From: an uncultured Mycobacterium sp.
GTDB taxonomy: Bacteria; Actinomycetota; Actinomycetes; Mycobacteriales; Mycobacteriaceae
DNA length: 63,573 nucleotides
Assembly: GCA_900078375.1 (NCBI GenBank)
Contig: FLQS01000032.1
Location: 1 to 63,573 of the forward strand
Direction of reading: 5' to 3'
Shown here: in pieces, positions 25,629 through 33,981 of the stretch
Layout: every line of letters starts with the position of its first letter
Numbering within the stretch: the stretch's first letter is position 1
Position numbers and translations under genes: made by a program
Notes under the pieces: generated by a model
The model's input: only the letters and a program-made list of their open reading frames with translations
Database searches by the model: none
Told to the model about the DNA's origin: nothing

Positions 25629-26570
25629 TCAGAGACCGAAGATCTTCAGGAACGCCGGTGCGGCGCCGCCGAACTTCGATCCCGCGAACACGATGTCGCC
25701 GGCGCTGAGCGTGACCGTGACGCCGGATTGGGTGGTCTGGTACTGGTCCCAGCTCACCGACAGCGACCGAGCCGGGGAGAAGAACCCGCCGACGGGGATA
25801 TGCGCCACGATGGCCGGACCCGTTCCCCCGGTCGGAATCGGCAGGTCAAGCGTGTTCGTGCCGAACAGCAGAGCGTTCGTGAACTTCGGCGCGGCGGCGG
25901 CCCAGGCGACGAACGCCCCCAGGATGTTTCCGCTGCGTGCCGCGTTGACGAAGCTATTCAGGCTGTCGGCCGCGCTCAGCCCTGCGCCGAGGAAGGCGCC
26001 GGCTGCGCTGGCGGCGAATGCCACCGCGGGCGGCACTTGGAGCGTCCCGTCGGTCAACGCCGTCGTGCTCGTGGTCGGTGGCCCTACGACAAACGTCTGG
26101 GTTCCGCCGAGCGAGAACTTGGCACCGCCGACCGGAGTCTTGGCGGTCACGTCAACGGTCACCGCACCGCTCTGGCCGGGATCCGGAGCGGTCACGTTCG
26201 CCACAAACGAGATGGGACCGAAGGGCGTGTTGATGGTCTGGTTGATCGGCGGAATAGCGGCGGCGACAGCCGGCTTGGATTTGGCCGACGGCTTGGAGAC
26301 CGCCGCACTCGAGGGCGCGCTCGTCACCTTGGCCACCGTCCGGGCTGAGGCGGCCACGGTGCGCTTGGGTCCGGCGTCGGATTTAGTCGATGAGCTCGAC
26401 GAGGCCGAATTCGAGGCCTGGTGACCGCCGGTATCGGCTTGGGCGACCCCGGCTGCACCCGCCAGGGCAGCACCGACGCCCACGGTCAGGGCACCTGCAC
26501 CCAGCCAAGTTCTGACACCCAGTGTGCGGTTGCGTCCGCGCGTCACAATTTTTGTGGTCTCAGCGGCCAT
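25629..26570 (-). CDS. Secreted mycobacterial protein of unknown function
   Basis: A 313-residue protein with a long N-terminal signal: a basic start (RGRNRTLGVRTWLGAG) and a hydrophobic Ala/Gly/Val core, with likely cleavage after AQA (about residue 45). A Ser/Lys/Ala-rich low-complexity stretch (about 50-105) is followed by a beta-rich domain with short Gly/Pro/Thr turns. The signal type is common to many mycobacterial surface proteins. No catalytic motif is recognised. A GGGGGAT ribosome-binding sequence precedes the ATG. The 156-bp region 26571-26726 separates it from murB and is locally AT-rich (26630-26670), consistent with a promoter. Confidence 0.8.
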   Translation of the reverse strand: MAAETTKIVTRGRNRTLGVRTWLGAGALTVGVGAALAGAAGVAQADTGGHQASNSASSSSSTKSDAGPKRTVAASARTVAKVTSAPSSAAVSKPSAKSKPAVAAAIPPINQTINTPFGPISFVANVTAPDPGQSGAVTVDVTAKTPVGGAKFSLGGTQTFVVGPPTTSTTALTDGTLQVPPAVAFAASAAGAFLGAGLSAADSLNSFVNAARSGNILGAFVAWAAAAPKFTNALLFGTNTLDLPIPTGGTGPAIVAHIPVGGFFSPARSLSVSWDQYQTTQSGVTVTLSAGDIVFAGSKFGGAAPAFLKIFGL

Positions 26571-26726
26571 TTCAGATCCCCCGTAAGTCTTTGAAGCTAA
26601 CCCGGTAGCGGGCTGACACCCACCATTTTCCCCATTTTTCGTCGCTCGGGTTAATTATCTCGATATTGGTTGGAACGTGTCGCGGTGGGGTAAATGAAAT
26701 GCCCCCTCAGGCGGCGATGCCCGGGG

Positions 26727-27815
26727 CTACAGCGAACAACCTATAAGCACGGGTTCGGGCACCAGCGTGATGCCAAACACGTCCTGCACGCCGTCGCGGA
26801 CGGTGCGGGCCAGCGCCAGCACGTCGGTCGTGGTCGCGCCGCCCCGGTTGGTCACCGCGAGCGCGTGTTTGGTCGACAACCGGCACGGCGCGGCGTCGGT
26901 GCCCGGGTAGCCCTTGCCGAAGCCGGCCTGTTCGACCAGCCAGCCGGCGGCCAACTTGACCCCGTCCGGGGCCGGGTAGTGCGGCACCGGGTCGTCACGG
27001 CGCGCCTGGAGTTCCTCGAATCGCCCGGCGGGCACGACCGGGTTCGTGAAGAACGACCCGACGCTCCAGGTGTCGTGGTCGGCAGCGTCGAGCACCATCC
27101 CCTTGCGGGCCCGCAATCCCAGCACGGTGGCGCGCACATCGGCGAGCTGGGCCCGCTCACCGACCCGCACACCGAGCGCACTGGTCAGCTCGCCATACCG
27201 CAGCGGGGCCGAGTGTCCGGCGTCGTCAAGGGCGAACTCCACCTCCAACACCACCGCATCCGAGGAGTTCTTCAGGTCGCTGTGCCGGTATCCCAGCCCG
27301 AGTTCACCGGCCGGCACCCAGCGGACCTGCGAACGTCGGCGGTCCAGCAGCCGAACCCGCGTGAGATAGTCGGCCACCTCCACGCCGTAGGCGCCGACGT
27401 TCTGCACCGGGGTGGCCCCGGCCGAGCCGGGAATCCCTGACAGGCATTCCAACCCGCCCAATCCGGCCGTCACGGCGGCCACCACCACGTCGTCCCAGAT
27501 GGCGCCGGCCTGGGCGCGCAGCAGGCCACCGTCGACGCTGATGGCCTGGTTGGCCAGCCGGACGACCGTCAGATCGGTGAGGTCGTCGGCGATCACGACG
27601 TTGGAGCCGCCGGCCAATACCAGCACCGGACCGTCGGCCGCATCGTCGACAGCACCCAGGGCCGCCACGATCTGCTCGGAGGTGGCGCAGGTGATGACTC
27701 GGCGCGCAACCGGGCCGACCCTCAGCGTGGTCAGCGGGGCCAGCGGAACGTTTTCGGCAACCGCCGCGCCGCCGTACTCCTGCAGTACTGCCACGGGCCA
27801 CAACGGTAGCCTCAC
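26727..27815 (-). CDS. murB: UDP-N-acetylenolpyruvoylglucosamine reductase
   Basis: MurB reduces UDP-GlcNAc-enolpyruvate to UDP-MurNAc with FAD and NADPH in peptidoglycan precursor synthesis. The 362-residue protein has the FAD motifs LAGGSNVVIADD and SGIPGSAGATPVQNVGAYG, the catalytic serine in WSVGSFFTNPV and the C-terminal glutamate in PEPVLIG (type I MurB). GTG at 27815 has a GAGG sequence in front and is preferred; GTG at 27794 is an alternative. The divergent DUF2505 gene begins only 5 bp away, so the two 5' regions overlap. Confidence 0.95.
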   Translation of the reverse strand: MRLPLWPVAVLQEYGGAAVAENVPLAPLTTLRVGPVARRVITCATSEQIVAALGAVDDAADGPVLVLAGGSNVVIADDLTDLTVVRLANQAISVDGGLLRAQAGAIWDDVVVAAVTAGLGGLECLSGIPGSAGATPVQNVGAYGVEVADYLTRVRLLDRRRSQVRWVPAGELGLGYRHSDLKNSSDAVVLEVEFALDDAGHSAPLRYGELTSALGVRVGERAQLADVRATVLGLRARKGMVLDAADHDTWSVGSFFTNPVVPAGRFEELQARRDDPVPHYPAPDGVKLAAGWLVEQAGFGKGYPGTDAAPCRLSTKHALAVTNRGGATTTDVLALARTVRDGVQDVFGITLVPEPVLIGCSL

Positions 27816-27820
27816 CAGCT

Positions 27821-28327
27821 ATGCCTCGTTCATTCGACATGGCCACCGATTACGAGGGCAGCGTTGAACAGGTGCACCAGGCATTTCTCGACGAGCAGTA
27901 CTGGTTGGCCCGGCTGGCCGATTCCGGTGCCGACGACGCGACGCTCAACTCGATCCGAGTGACCCCTGACGGTGGCGTGGAGGTGACGACCACCCAGGTG
28001 CTGCGGGCCGACCGGTTGCCTGCCGTCGTCACCCAGTTCCACCACGGCGATCTGGTAATCCGCCGCGCGGAAAGCTGGACCGGACTGGTGGGCAGCAAGG
28101 CCGAGGCCATCGTGAGCGGCAGCATCCCCGGCGCGCCGGTCACCTTGACCGGTAGTGCTCAGCTGGCACCCTCAGAGTTGCGGGCGCACTTGGCTTTTCG
28201 GGCCACTGTCGAGGTGCGGATCCCGCTGGTCGGCGGCAAGGTGGAGAACTTCATCGGCAATCAGCTGGTCGACCTGCTGATCGCCGAGCAGCGGTTCACC
28301 ACCATGTGGATCGCCGAAAACGGCTGA
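27821..28327 (+). CDS. DUF2505 family protein (first copy)
   Basis: A 168-residue protein of the actinobacterial DUF2505 type (Rv0481c position), which has a START/SRPBCC-like lipid-binding layout. It begins MPRSFDMATDYEGSVEQVH and has the family block VRIPLVGGKVENFIG near residue 128. The ligand is unknown. ATG at 27821. A paralogue follows 21 bp downstream, and the row continues with the methyltransferase-like gene. Confidence 0.88.
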   Translation: MPRSFDMATDYEGSVEQVHQAFLDEQYWLARLADSGADDATLNSIRVTPDGGVEVTTTQVLRADRLPAVVTQFHHGDLVIRRAESWTGLVGSKAEAIVSGSIPGAPVTLTGSAQLAPSELRAHLAFRATVEVRIPLVGGKVENFIGNQLVDLLIAEQRFTTMWIAENG

Positions 28328-28348
28328 CGCCGCAGGTACGGTTGCCTC

Positions 28349-28861
28349 ATGTCCCGTCGCATGGACTACGTCATCGGTCTCGACAAGCCCGTGGCTGATC
28401 TCTATCAGAGTTTCACCAGCCTCGGGTATTGGGAAGACCTGATCGCCGAACACCAGCAGCACACCGATTCCGAGCTCACCCGGTTCACGTCGGACGAGAG
28501 CGGCACCGACATCGTGTTCACCCACACGGTGTCACGCAGGGATATGCCCTCGTTGGTCGCCGCCGTGGTTCCGTTGCGGCTCACCATCACCCGCGAACAG
28601 CACTTCGACCCGTTCGACACCGCGAAGAACTCGGCCGACGGGCATTACCGGGCACTGGTGCCCGCCGCCCCGCTGCATTTCGACGGAACCTACGTGCTGC
28701 AGCAGACTTCTGAGGGTAGTGAGCTTCGACTGCGCAGCCTGTGCAAGGTCAACGTGCCGCTGGTCGGCGGCAAGATCGAACAGTGGGTTCTGGACGGCCT
28801 GCGCGGATTGTTCGACAACGAACGGGATTTCACCCGCGGCTGGATCGCCGGCCATTACTAG
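28349..28861 (+). CDS. DUF2505 family protein (second, diverged copy)
   Basis: A 170-residue paralogue of the preceding gene. It shares the N-terminal aromatic pattern (MDYVIGLDKPVADLYQSF), the block VNVPLVGGKIEQWVLDGL near residue 136 and the ending FTRGWIAGHY, against FTTMWIAENG in copy one. Elsewhere it is strongly diverged, so it is an old tandem duplication or an acquired paralogue. The start may be ATG 28349 or ATG 28361. The stop TAG overlaps a possible ATT start of the next frame. Confidence 0.86.
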   Translation: MSRRMDYVIGLDKPVADLYQSFTSLGYWEDLIAEHQQHTDSELTRFTSDESGTDIVFTHTVSRRDMPSLVAAVVPLRLTITREQHFDPFDTAKNSADGHYRALVPAAPLHFDGTYVLQQTSEGSELRLRSLCKVNVPLVGGKIEQWVLDGLRGLFDNERDFTRGWIAGHY

Positions 28862-28937
28862 ACCGCCACGCCCGGTCGGTGTTCCGACCCGCGGCACCAC
28901 CAACGCCAATCGGCTGCGGCGGGCCGACCGCTGGCTG

Positions 28938-29639
28938 GTGAACTCACCGCGCGTGCGCGCCACGCTGGAATCGGCCGCCGAGCCGGTGATCGTTGACCTG
29001 GGCTACGGCCGATTGCCCGTCACCACACTGGAACTGGCGGCACGGCTGCGGGCAGTGCGCCCCGACGTCCGGGTGGTCGGACTCGAGATCGATCCGCAGC
29101 GCGTGGTAGCGGGCGTCGACGGTGTCGAATTCGGGGTCGGCGGTTTCGAGCTCGCCGGATTGCGTCCGGTTCTGGTGCGGGCGTTCAACGTCCTGCGGCA
29201 GTACCCCGAGGACGCGGTGGACCAGGCGTGGGCGGAAATGCGGGGACGGCTGGCGCCGGGCGGTTTGATCCTCGACGGCACCTGCGACGAACTCGGCAGG
29301 CGCTGCTGCTGGGTGCTGCTGGATCGGGACGGTCCGGTGACCCTGACCCTGGCGTGCGACCCGCGGCACATCGACCGCCCGTCGGATCTGGCCGAGCGGC
29401 TACCGAAAGTCCTTATCCACCATAATGTTCCGGGCCAACCCATCCACACCCTGTTGTCGTCGGCGGATCGTGCCTGGGCGGCTTCGGCCGGTCATTCGGT
29501 GTTCGGCCCGCGGGACCGCTGGCGGGCCATGCTCACCGAGCTGCGCGCGGCAGGCGTTCCGATCGAGGCGCAGCGACGCAATGCCCGCGATGCGGTGCTG
29601 ACGGTGCCCTGGTCGACGGTGGCACCGCACGTAAGCTGA
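28938..29639 (+). CDS. SAM-dependent methyltransferase-like protein
   Basis: Class I methyltransferase-like fold: the SAM-binding region is VIVDLGYGRLPVTTLELA, followed by VVGLEIDPQRV, and later APGGLILDGTCDELG. The target is unknown. The first standard start compatible with little overlap is GTG 28938, but the frame upstream still looks protein-like (RGTTNANRLRRADRWL from about 28891). The true start may therefore be an ATT at 28854 overlapping the previous stop, or GTG 28719 with a 143-bp overlap. The stop is 4 bp before the nitrilase-family gene. Confidence 0.78.
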   Translation: MNSPRVRATLESAAEPVIVDLGYGRLPVTTLELAARLRAVRPDVRVVGLEIDPQRVVAGVDGVEFGVGGFELAGLRPVLVRAFNVLRQYPEDAVDQAWAEMRGRLAPGGLILDGTCDELGRRCCWVLLDRDGPVTLTLACDPRHIDRPSDLAERLPKVLIHHNVPGQPIHTLLSSADRAWAASAGHSVFGPRDRWRAMLTELRAAGVPIEAQRRNARDAVLTVPWSTVAPHVS

Positions 29640-29643
29640 CGGC

Positions 29644-30465
29644 ATGCGGATTGCGCTGGCCCAATTGCTCTCGGATGCCGACCCGGCGGTGAACCTCAAG
29701 CTGGTCGAGGACTACACCCGCCGCGCAGCGGACGCCGGTGCCCGGCTGGTCGCGTTCCCCGAAGGCATGATGTGCCGGTTCGGCGTCCCGCTGGCTCCGG
29801 TGGCCCAACCACTCGACGGACCGTGGGCCGACGAGGTGCGGCGTATCGCGCACAACGCCGGGATCACGGTGCTGGCGGGCATGTTCACCCCGGTTCCCGA
29901 CGGCCGGGTCACCAACACGGTGCTGGCCGTCGGTCCCGGTGTCGACGCGCACTACGACAAGATTCACCTGTACGACGCATTCGGGTTTGCTGAATCCGAG
30001 GCGGTGGCGCCCGGCCGCCAGCCGGTGGTGATCACCGTCGACGGTGTCGGCGTCGGGCTCACATTGTGTTACGACATCCGCTTCCCCACTCTCTACACCG
30101 AGCTCGCCGACCGCGGAGCGCAGCTGATCACCGTTCACGCGTCGTGGGGTGCCGGGCCCGGGAAGCTGGAGCAGTGGACCCTGCTGGCCCGCGCTCGCGC
30201 CCTGGACTCGACGTGTTTCGTGGCCGCGGTCGACCAGGGCTACCCGGGCGAGGAGATGGCCACCGCGTCCAATGCACCGACCGGTGTGGGCGGCAGCCTG
30301 GTGGCTTCCCCACTCGGCGAAGTGGTGGCATCGGCGGGCGACGATCCGCAACTGGTGGTGGCCGATATCGACGTCGATCGCGTCGCACCGGTGCGGGAAA
30401 TGCTCGGGGTGCTGCGTAACCGCTCAGAGTTCGCTCAGACTGATAAGGCAGAATCGCCCCGGTGA
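29644..30465 (+). CDS. Carbon-nitrogen hydrolase (nitrilase family)
   Basis: A 273-residue amidase of the nitrilase superfamily (Rv0480c position). The catalytic triad is visible: Glu in VAFPEGM (about residue 40), Lys in YDKIHLYDAFGF (about 107) and Cys in LCYDIRFP (about 141). The DAFGF segment is typical of the Nit1/omega-amidase branch, which removes deaminated glutathione-type metabolites. The exact substrate is not fixed. ATG at 29644; the last 4 bp overlap the DUF2993 gene start (GTGA). Confidence 0.9.
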   Translation: MRIALAQLLSDADPAVNLKLVEDYTRRAADAGARLVAFPEGMMCRFGVPLAPVAQPLDGPWADEVRRIAHNAGITVLAGMFTPVPDGRVTNTVLAVGPGVDAHYDKIHLYDAFGFAESEAVAPGRQPVVITVDGVGVGLTLCYDIRFPTLYTELADRGAQLITVHASWGAGPGKLEQWTLLARARALDSTCFVAAVDQGYPGEEMATASNAPTGVGGSLVASPLGEVVASAGDDPQLVVADIDVDRVAPVREMLGVLRNRSEFAQTDKAESPR

Positions 30466-31406
30466 CAAACCCGCCACAAGGTCCGAGCCATCCCGTCGGC
30501 CCCGGCGACCCGACAACCCCGGCGTGGCCAGCGGCCCCGGGGCAGGGCACACCCACCGAGTACATCCCCCGGCCGGGCGGCCCGGTCGATCCGCCGACCC
30601 AGCAGTTTTCTCATGTCCCGCCACCGGCACCGCCCGCACCGCCGGCTCCGTCGGAGGAGCCCGAGGAACCCAAGCGGGGATTCCTGCGCGACCCGCTGTC
30701 GATCGTCCTGTCGCTGATCATCGTCGTGGCACTGGTGCTCGCCGGGCTGCTGGGCACCGAACTCTACGTGCGCCACGTGGCCGACACCGTGGTGTCTCGG
30801 GCGGTGTCCTGCGTCGTGCAGGACCAGACCAAGGTCTCGTTCGGCGTTCGCCCCTTCCTGCTGCAGCACCTCACGAAGCACTACAACGACATCTCGGTGG
30901 AGACCGCGGGCAACCAGATCCGCCAGGCCAAGGGCATGAAGCTCAACCTGCTCCTCGATGACGTCCGCATCAACCAGACCGCCGACTCCGCCGGGACCAT
31001 GGGCTCGCTGGACGCCGACATCAGCTGGTCCAGCGACGGCATCAAGCAGACCGTGCAGGACGCCATCCCATTCCTGGGCAGTTTGATCAGCGGGGTGACG
31101 ACATCGCCCTCGGACGGCACCATCGAGCTGCAGGGCGGGCTGGGCTCCGTGATAGTGAAACCGGCGGTGACCAACAACGCACTGACCCTGCAGGTGGTCA
31201 GCCTGACCGGACTGGGTTTCATGCTGCCGAAGGAGTCTGTGCAGCCGGCGCTGGATGCGTTCATGTCCACGCTGACCAAGAACCTGCCGATGGGCATTCA
31301 CGCCGACAGCGTGGCGGTCACCGACGACGGCGTCAGCGCGAAATTCGTCACCCGCAACGCGACGATCCCCAACGGCCAGCAGGATCCCTGCTTCGCCGGC
31401 GTTTAG
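30462..31406 (+). CDS. DUF2993 (LmeA-like) membrane-anchored protein
   Basis: A 314-residue protein (Rv0479c position). The first 70 residues are Pro-rich and cytoplasmic. One membrane segment follows (IVLSLIIVVALVLAGLLG, about residues 83-103), and a periplasmic DUF2993 domain covers about 110-312. DUF2993 includes LmeA, which is involved in lipomannan maturation and binds phospholipid. GTG start overlapping the nitrilase-family stop. Convergent with deoC, 10 bp apart. It is probably a lipid or glycolipid binding protein of the cell envelope. Confidence 0.88.
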   Translation: MTNPPQGPSHPVGPGDPTTPAWPAAPGQGTPTEYIPRPGGPVDPPTQQFSHVPPPAPPAPPAPSEEPEEPKRGFLRDPLSIVLSLIIVVALVLAGLLGTELYVRHVADTVVSRAVSCVVQDQTKVSFGVRPFLLQHLTKHYNDISVETAGNQIRQAKGMKLNLLLDDVRINQTADSAGTMGSLDADISWSSDGIKQTVQDAIPFLGSLISGVTTSPSDGTIELQGGLGSVIVKPAVTNNALTLQVVSLTGLGFMLPKESVQPALDAFMSTLTKNLPMGIHADSVAVTDDGVSAKFVTRNATIPNGQQDPCFAGV

Positions 31407-31416
31407 CGCCCGTCCA

Positions 31417-32094
31417 CTAAAGCCCGTCCAGGACGGCGCGCGTTCCGGACAACCCGAGCCGGGTCGCGCCCGCGTCGAGCATCGCCACCGCCTCCGCGGC
31501 GGTGCGGATACCACCACTGGCCTTGACGCCCAGCCGACCGCCGACGGTGCCCGCCATGATCTCGACCGCCACCACCGATGCACCGCCGGCGGGATGAAAT
31601 CCGGTGGAGGTCTTGACGAAATCGGCGCCGGATTCTTCCGCGGCCCGGCACACCGCCACCAACGTCTGTTCGTCGGCCAGGCTGAGCAGGGCTGCCGATT
31701 CGACGATGACCTTCAGCACCGACCCGGGCACAGCAGCCCGGACCGTCGCGATATCCGCGGCCACTTCGGCGACGTTTCCGGCCAGCGCGGCCCCGACATC
31801 GATGACCATGTCGATCTCGTCGGCACCCGAGTCGACGGCCGCCGCAGCTTCGCGTGCCTTGATGACCGGTAGGTGCTTGCCGGACGGGAAGCCGGCGACG
31901 GCGGCGATCACGAGACTTTCGGGATGGGCGCCAGCCGCCTTGTGGGCGACGGAAATCATCGACGGGGATACGCACACCGCGAACACCCCGAGATCGGCGG
32001 CCTCGGCGACGAGCGCAGCCACGTCGGCCTCGGTTGCCTCGGGTTTGAGCAGGGTGTGATCGACGAGCGCGGCCACCTCGGCTGGAGTCCGCAT
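31417..32094 (-). CDS. deoC: Deoxyribose-phosphate aldolase
   Basis: DeoC splits 2-deoxyribose-5-phosphate into glyceraldehyde-3-phosphate and acetaldehyde. The 225-residue protein starts MRTPAEVAALVDHTLLKPEA. The Schiff-base lysine is in FVKTSTGF, a second catalytic lysine is in LGVKASGGIR, and the acidic residue is in EIDMVIDVG. The ATG at 32094 overlaps the upstream DUF2599 stop by one base (TGATG), so the two are coupled. Confidence 0.96.
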   Translation of the reverse strand: MRTPAEVAALVDHTLLKPEATEADVAALVAEAADLGVFAVCVSPSMISVAHKAAGAHPESLVIAAVAGFPSGKHLPVIKAREAAAAVDSGADEIDMVIDVGAALAGNVAEVAADIATVRAAVPGSVLKVIVESAALLSLADEQTLVAVCRAAEESGADFVKTSTGFHPAGGASVVAVEIMAGTVGGRLGVKASGGIRTAAEAVAMLDAGATRLGLSGTRAVLDGL

Positions 32095-32489
32095 CAGAAC
32101 GGCTCGTCGAGACCGCCGGGGTTGCAGCCCGTTTGCGTCATCGTCTCGTCGTCGACCACTGGCCGCCACGGCTCCAGATTCCAGCTGACCTTGCCGGGCT
32201 GGCCGAACTCCGCGAAGCGGAAGTGGCAGACGAACTGATCGCGCATGCCGGGGAGGTTGGCATCGGGCGCCAGGGCCAGCACTTCACCCCAGGCCTCGTC
32301 GATTTCTGACGGGGGTTTCAGCAGCTGCGCGGCCGCCTGCCGGCCGGCCGGGGTGGGATACACCCGCAGGCTCTTCAAATCGCCCCAGTCCGCCCACGTG
32401 ACGTGATCGATGAACGGCGGCGCGGGATTGGTGTCGGCCGCGGCGGGGGCGGCCAGGCTCAGCCCGACAGGAGCGATGACGAGCATCAC
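32094..32489 (-). CDS. DUF2599 secreted protein
   Basis: A small exported protein (Rv0477 type). A hydrophobic signal (LVIAPVGLSLAAPAAADT) precedes a DUF2599 domain with HVTWADWGDLKSLRVYP and PGKVSWNLEPWRPVVDD. Two cysteines (VCHFRF and TGCNPGG) may form a disulfide outside the cell. The start is uncertain: GTG 32489 or ATG 32486 give a signal without a basic end, whereas a CTG at 32513 overlapping the upstream stop (CTGA) would add Asn-Ala-Arg-Val-Arg and a more normal signal. Function is unknown. Confidence 0.82.
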   Translation of the reverse strand: MMLVIAPVGLSLAAPAAADTNPAPPFIDHVTWADWGDLKSLRVYPTPAGRQAAAQLLKPPSEIDEAWGEVLALAPDANLPGMRDQFVCHFRFAEFGQPGKVSWNLEPWRPVVDDETMTQTGCNPGGLDEPF

Positions 32490-32509
32490 TGCCAGGCGAA
32501 CGCGTGCGT

Positions 32510-32788
32510 TCAGCGCGACTTCCCCTGGACCTCGAGCAGCTTGGGCCGGACATCCACCAGATAGACACCGGAGGCGACGGCAGCGATCGCCACGCCTGTG
32601 ACGCCCAGGAACAGCGACAACAGCCCCGCGACACCGAGGATCACCAGCCACACCGGCTTGGTGAGCTTCTCGGCCGCGGCGTAGGCATCAGTCCGCTGCA
32701 TCGCCGCGTGGACGAACGCGTAGATGGTCACGGCGGTGACCATCCAGAACACGACGTCAAGAACAAGACCCGCCACACCTTGCAGCAT
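32510..32788 (-). CDS. DUF2516 / Rv0476-like small membrane protein
   Basis: A 92-residue membrane protein with hydrophobic segments at about residues 4-27 and 44-73, and a short basic tail (KLLEVQGKSR). It lies directly after hbhA as in M. tuberculosis (Rv0476). ATG at 32788; the start codon lies in the loop of a strong predicted RNA hairpin (see 32763-32816). The DUF number is from memory. Function is unknown. Confidence 0.84.
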   Translation of the reverse strand: MLQGVAGLVLDVVFWMVTAVTIYAFVHAAMQRTDAYAAAEKLTKPVWLVILGVAGLLSLFLGVTGVAIAAVASGVYLVDVRPKLLEVQGKSR

Positions 32789-32816
32789 CACAGCTACAAG
32801 CGTAGGCGGGTCTTGT
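32763..32816 (-). promoter_or_regulatory. 12-bp perfect stem-loop between hbhA and the Rv0476-like gene
   Basis: ACAAGACCCGCC on the minus strand (32816 down to 32805) pairs perfectly with GGCGGGTCTTGT (32774 down to 32763) across a 30-nt loop. The hairpin begins 12 nt after the hbhA stop, and the ATG of the next gene sits in the loop. It may act as a U-less terminator, an RNA-processing signal or a control of translation. Confidence 0.65.
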
Positions 32817-32828
32817 CCCTGAACGAAA

Positions 32829-33434
32829 TTACTTCTGGGTGACCTTCTTGGCCGGAGCCTTCTTGGCCGGAGCCTTCTTGGCGGCAGCCTTGGCCGGAGC
32901 GGCCTTCTTGGCGGGGGCCTTCTTGGCCGGAGCCTTGGCCGGGGCCTTCTTGGCCGGCAGGTCGACGCCCACCAGCTTGGCAGCACGCTCGCCGACGGCG
33001 CGGGTCTGCGAGGACACGTTGCCCAGAGCTTCCTGGGTCAGCTCGACGGCCTGGTCGACGTAGCCCTCGGCACGAGCGGCGACGTCCTTGATCTCGGGCT
33101 GGTTGCGCAGGCGCTCGAGGGCGGCCTCGCCACGCTCGACGAGGCTGTTGTAGGTCGCGGTGGCGGACTCGACGTAGCCCTCCGCAGCCTTACGCAGCTC
33201 CTCGGTGGACAGCTTGCCGCGCAGTTCCTCGGCACGCTGCGGCAGATCTTCCTGCAGCTTGGTCAGCGCCGCGCGACGCTCTTCGACGCGGGTGCTGGCC
33301 TCGGTACGGGCCTCTTCGGCGCGATCGCGCAGGGTCGCCAGGATCTCGTTGACGGTGGCCAGGGCCAGATCGGCGGCGCCGACAGCAGCGAGCAGCGGGG
33401 CCTTCAGTTCTTCTACGTTGGTGTTCTCAGCCAT
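32829..33434 (-). CDS. hbhA: Heparin-binding haemagglutinin
   Basis: HbhA is a surface adhesin that binds heparan sulfate and is also linked to lipid bodies. The 201-residue protein begins MAENTNVEELKAPLLAAVGA. A long helical/coiled-coil part (about 25-155) follows, and the C-terminus from about residue 160 is a heparin-binding tail of repeated Lys-Lys-Ala-Pro-Ala units. In M. tuberculosis these lysines are methylated. No signal peptide is seen, as is usual. A strong AAAGGAG ribosome-binding sequence precedes the ATG. The XRE regulator lies 64 bp upstream. Confidence 0.96.
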   Translation of the reverse strand: MAENTNVEELKAPLLAAVGAADLALATVNEILATLRDRAEEARTEASTRVEERRAALTKLQEDLPQRAEELRGKLSTEELRKAAEGYVESATATYNSLVERGEAALERLRNQPEIKDVAARAEGYVDQAVELTQEALGNVSSQTRAVGERAAKLVGVDLPAKKAPAKAPAKKAPAKKAAPAKAAAKKAPAKKAPAKKVTQK

Positions 33435-33498
33435 GTCATGGCTCCTTTCAGATTTTGGAATCAGTTGTCAGTTAATGGAATTCGGGGCTGGTCTGTTG

Positions 33499-33891
33499 TT
33501 ACTCAGTCGACAGCTCCTCACGGGCAGCTTCGTTCTGCTGACAGAACGACGTGTAGATGTCGAGCAGAACCTGCTTCTGCCGCTCGGTGATCACGGTGTC
33601 CCCGATGATCGCGTCGTGCACCTGGCTCGGCTCTCCGGGCTCGAGAATCCCCGCCCGGATGTAGAGCACCTCGGCCGACAACCGCAGCGCTTTGGCAATC
33701 TGGCTCAGCACCTCCGCAGAGGGTTTCCGTAGACCTCGTTCGATCTGGCTGAGGTACGGATTGCTGACACCGGCCTTCTCGGCCAACTGTCGCACCGAGA
33801 CCTGAGCGGCTTCACGCTGCGCCCTGATGAAGCCACCGATGTCGTGCGCGGCGGTGGCCACCACGGCTTGAAGATCACCGTCTTGCGCCAT
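33499..33891 (-). CDS. XRE-family transcriptional regulator
   Basis: A 130-residue protein (Rv0474 position). A Cro/CI-type helix-turn-helix lies at about residues 20-75 (QREAAQVSVRQLAEKAGVSNPYLSQIERGLRKPS). The C-terminal part is acidic and helical. It lies directly upstream of hbhA in the same direction, so it may regulate hbhA or itself; that is inference from position. ATG at 33891. Confidence 0.92.
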   Translation of the reverse strand: MAQDGDLQAVVATAAHDIGGFIRAQREAAQVSVRQLAEKAGVSNPYLSQIERGLRKPSAEVLSQIAKALRLSAEVLYIRAGILEPGEPSQVHDAIIGDTVITERQKQVLLDIYTSFCQQNEAAREELSTE

Positions 33892-33981
33892 GGTTCACCT
33901 CCCGTCGCGTTGGGTATCCGATGCGTGCGGCTACCACATTACGTGGGGGTGCTAACTTTTGCAAGCACCTGCTAGCGCAGG

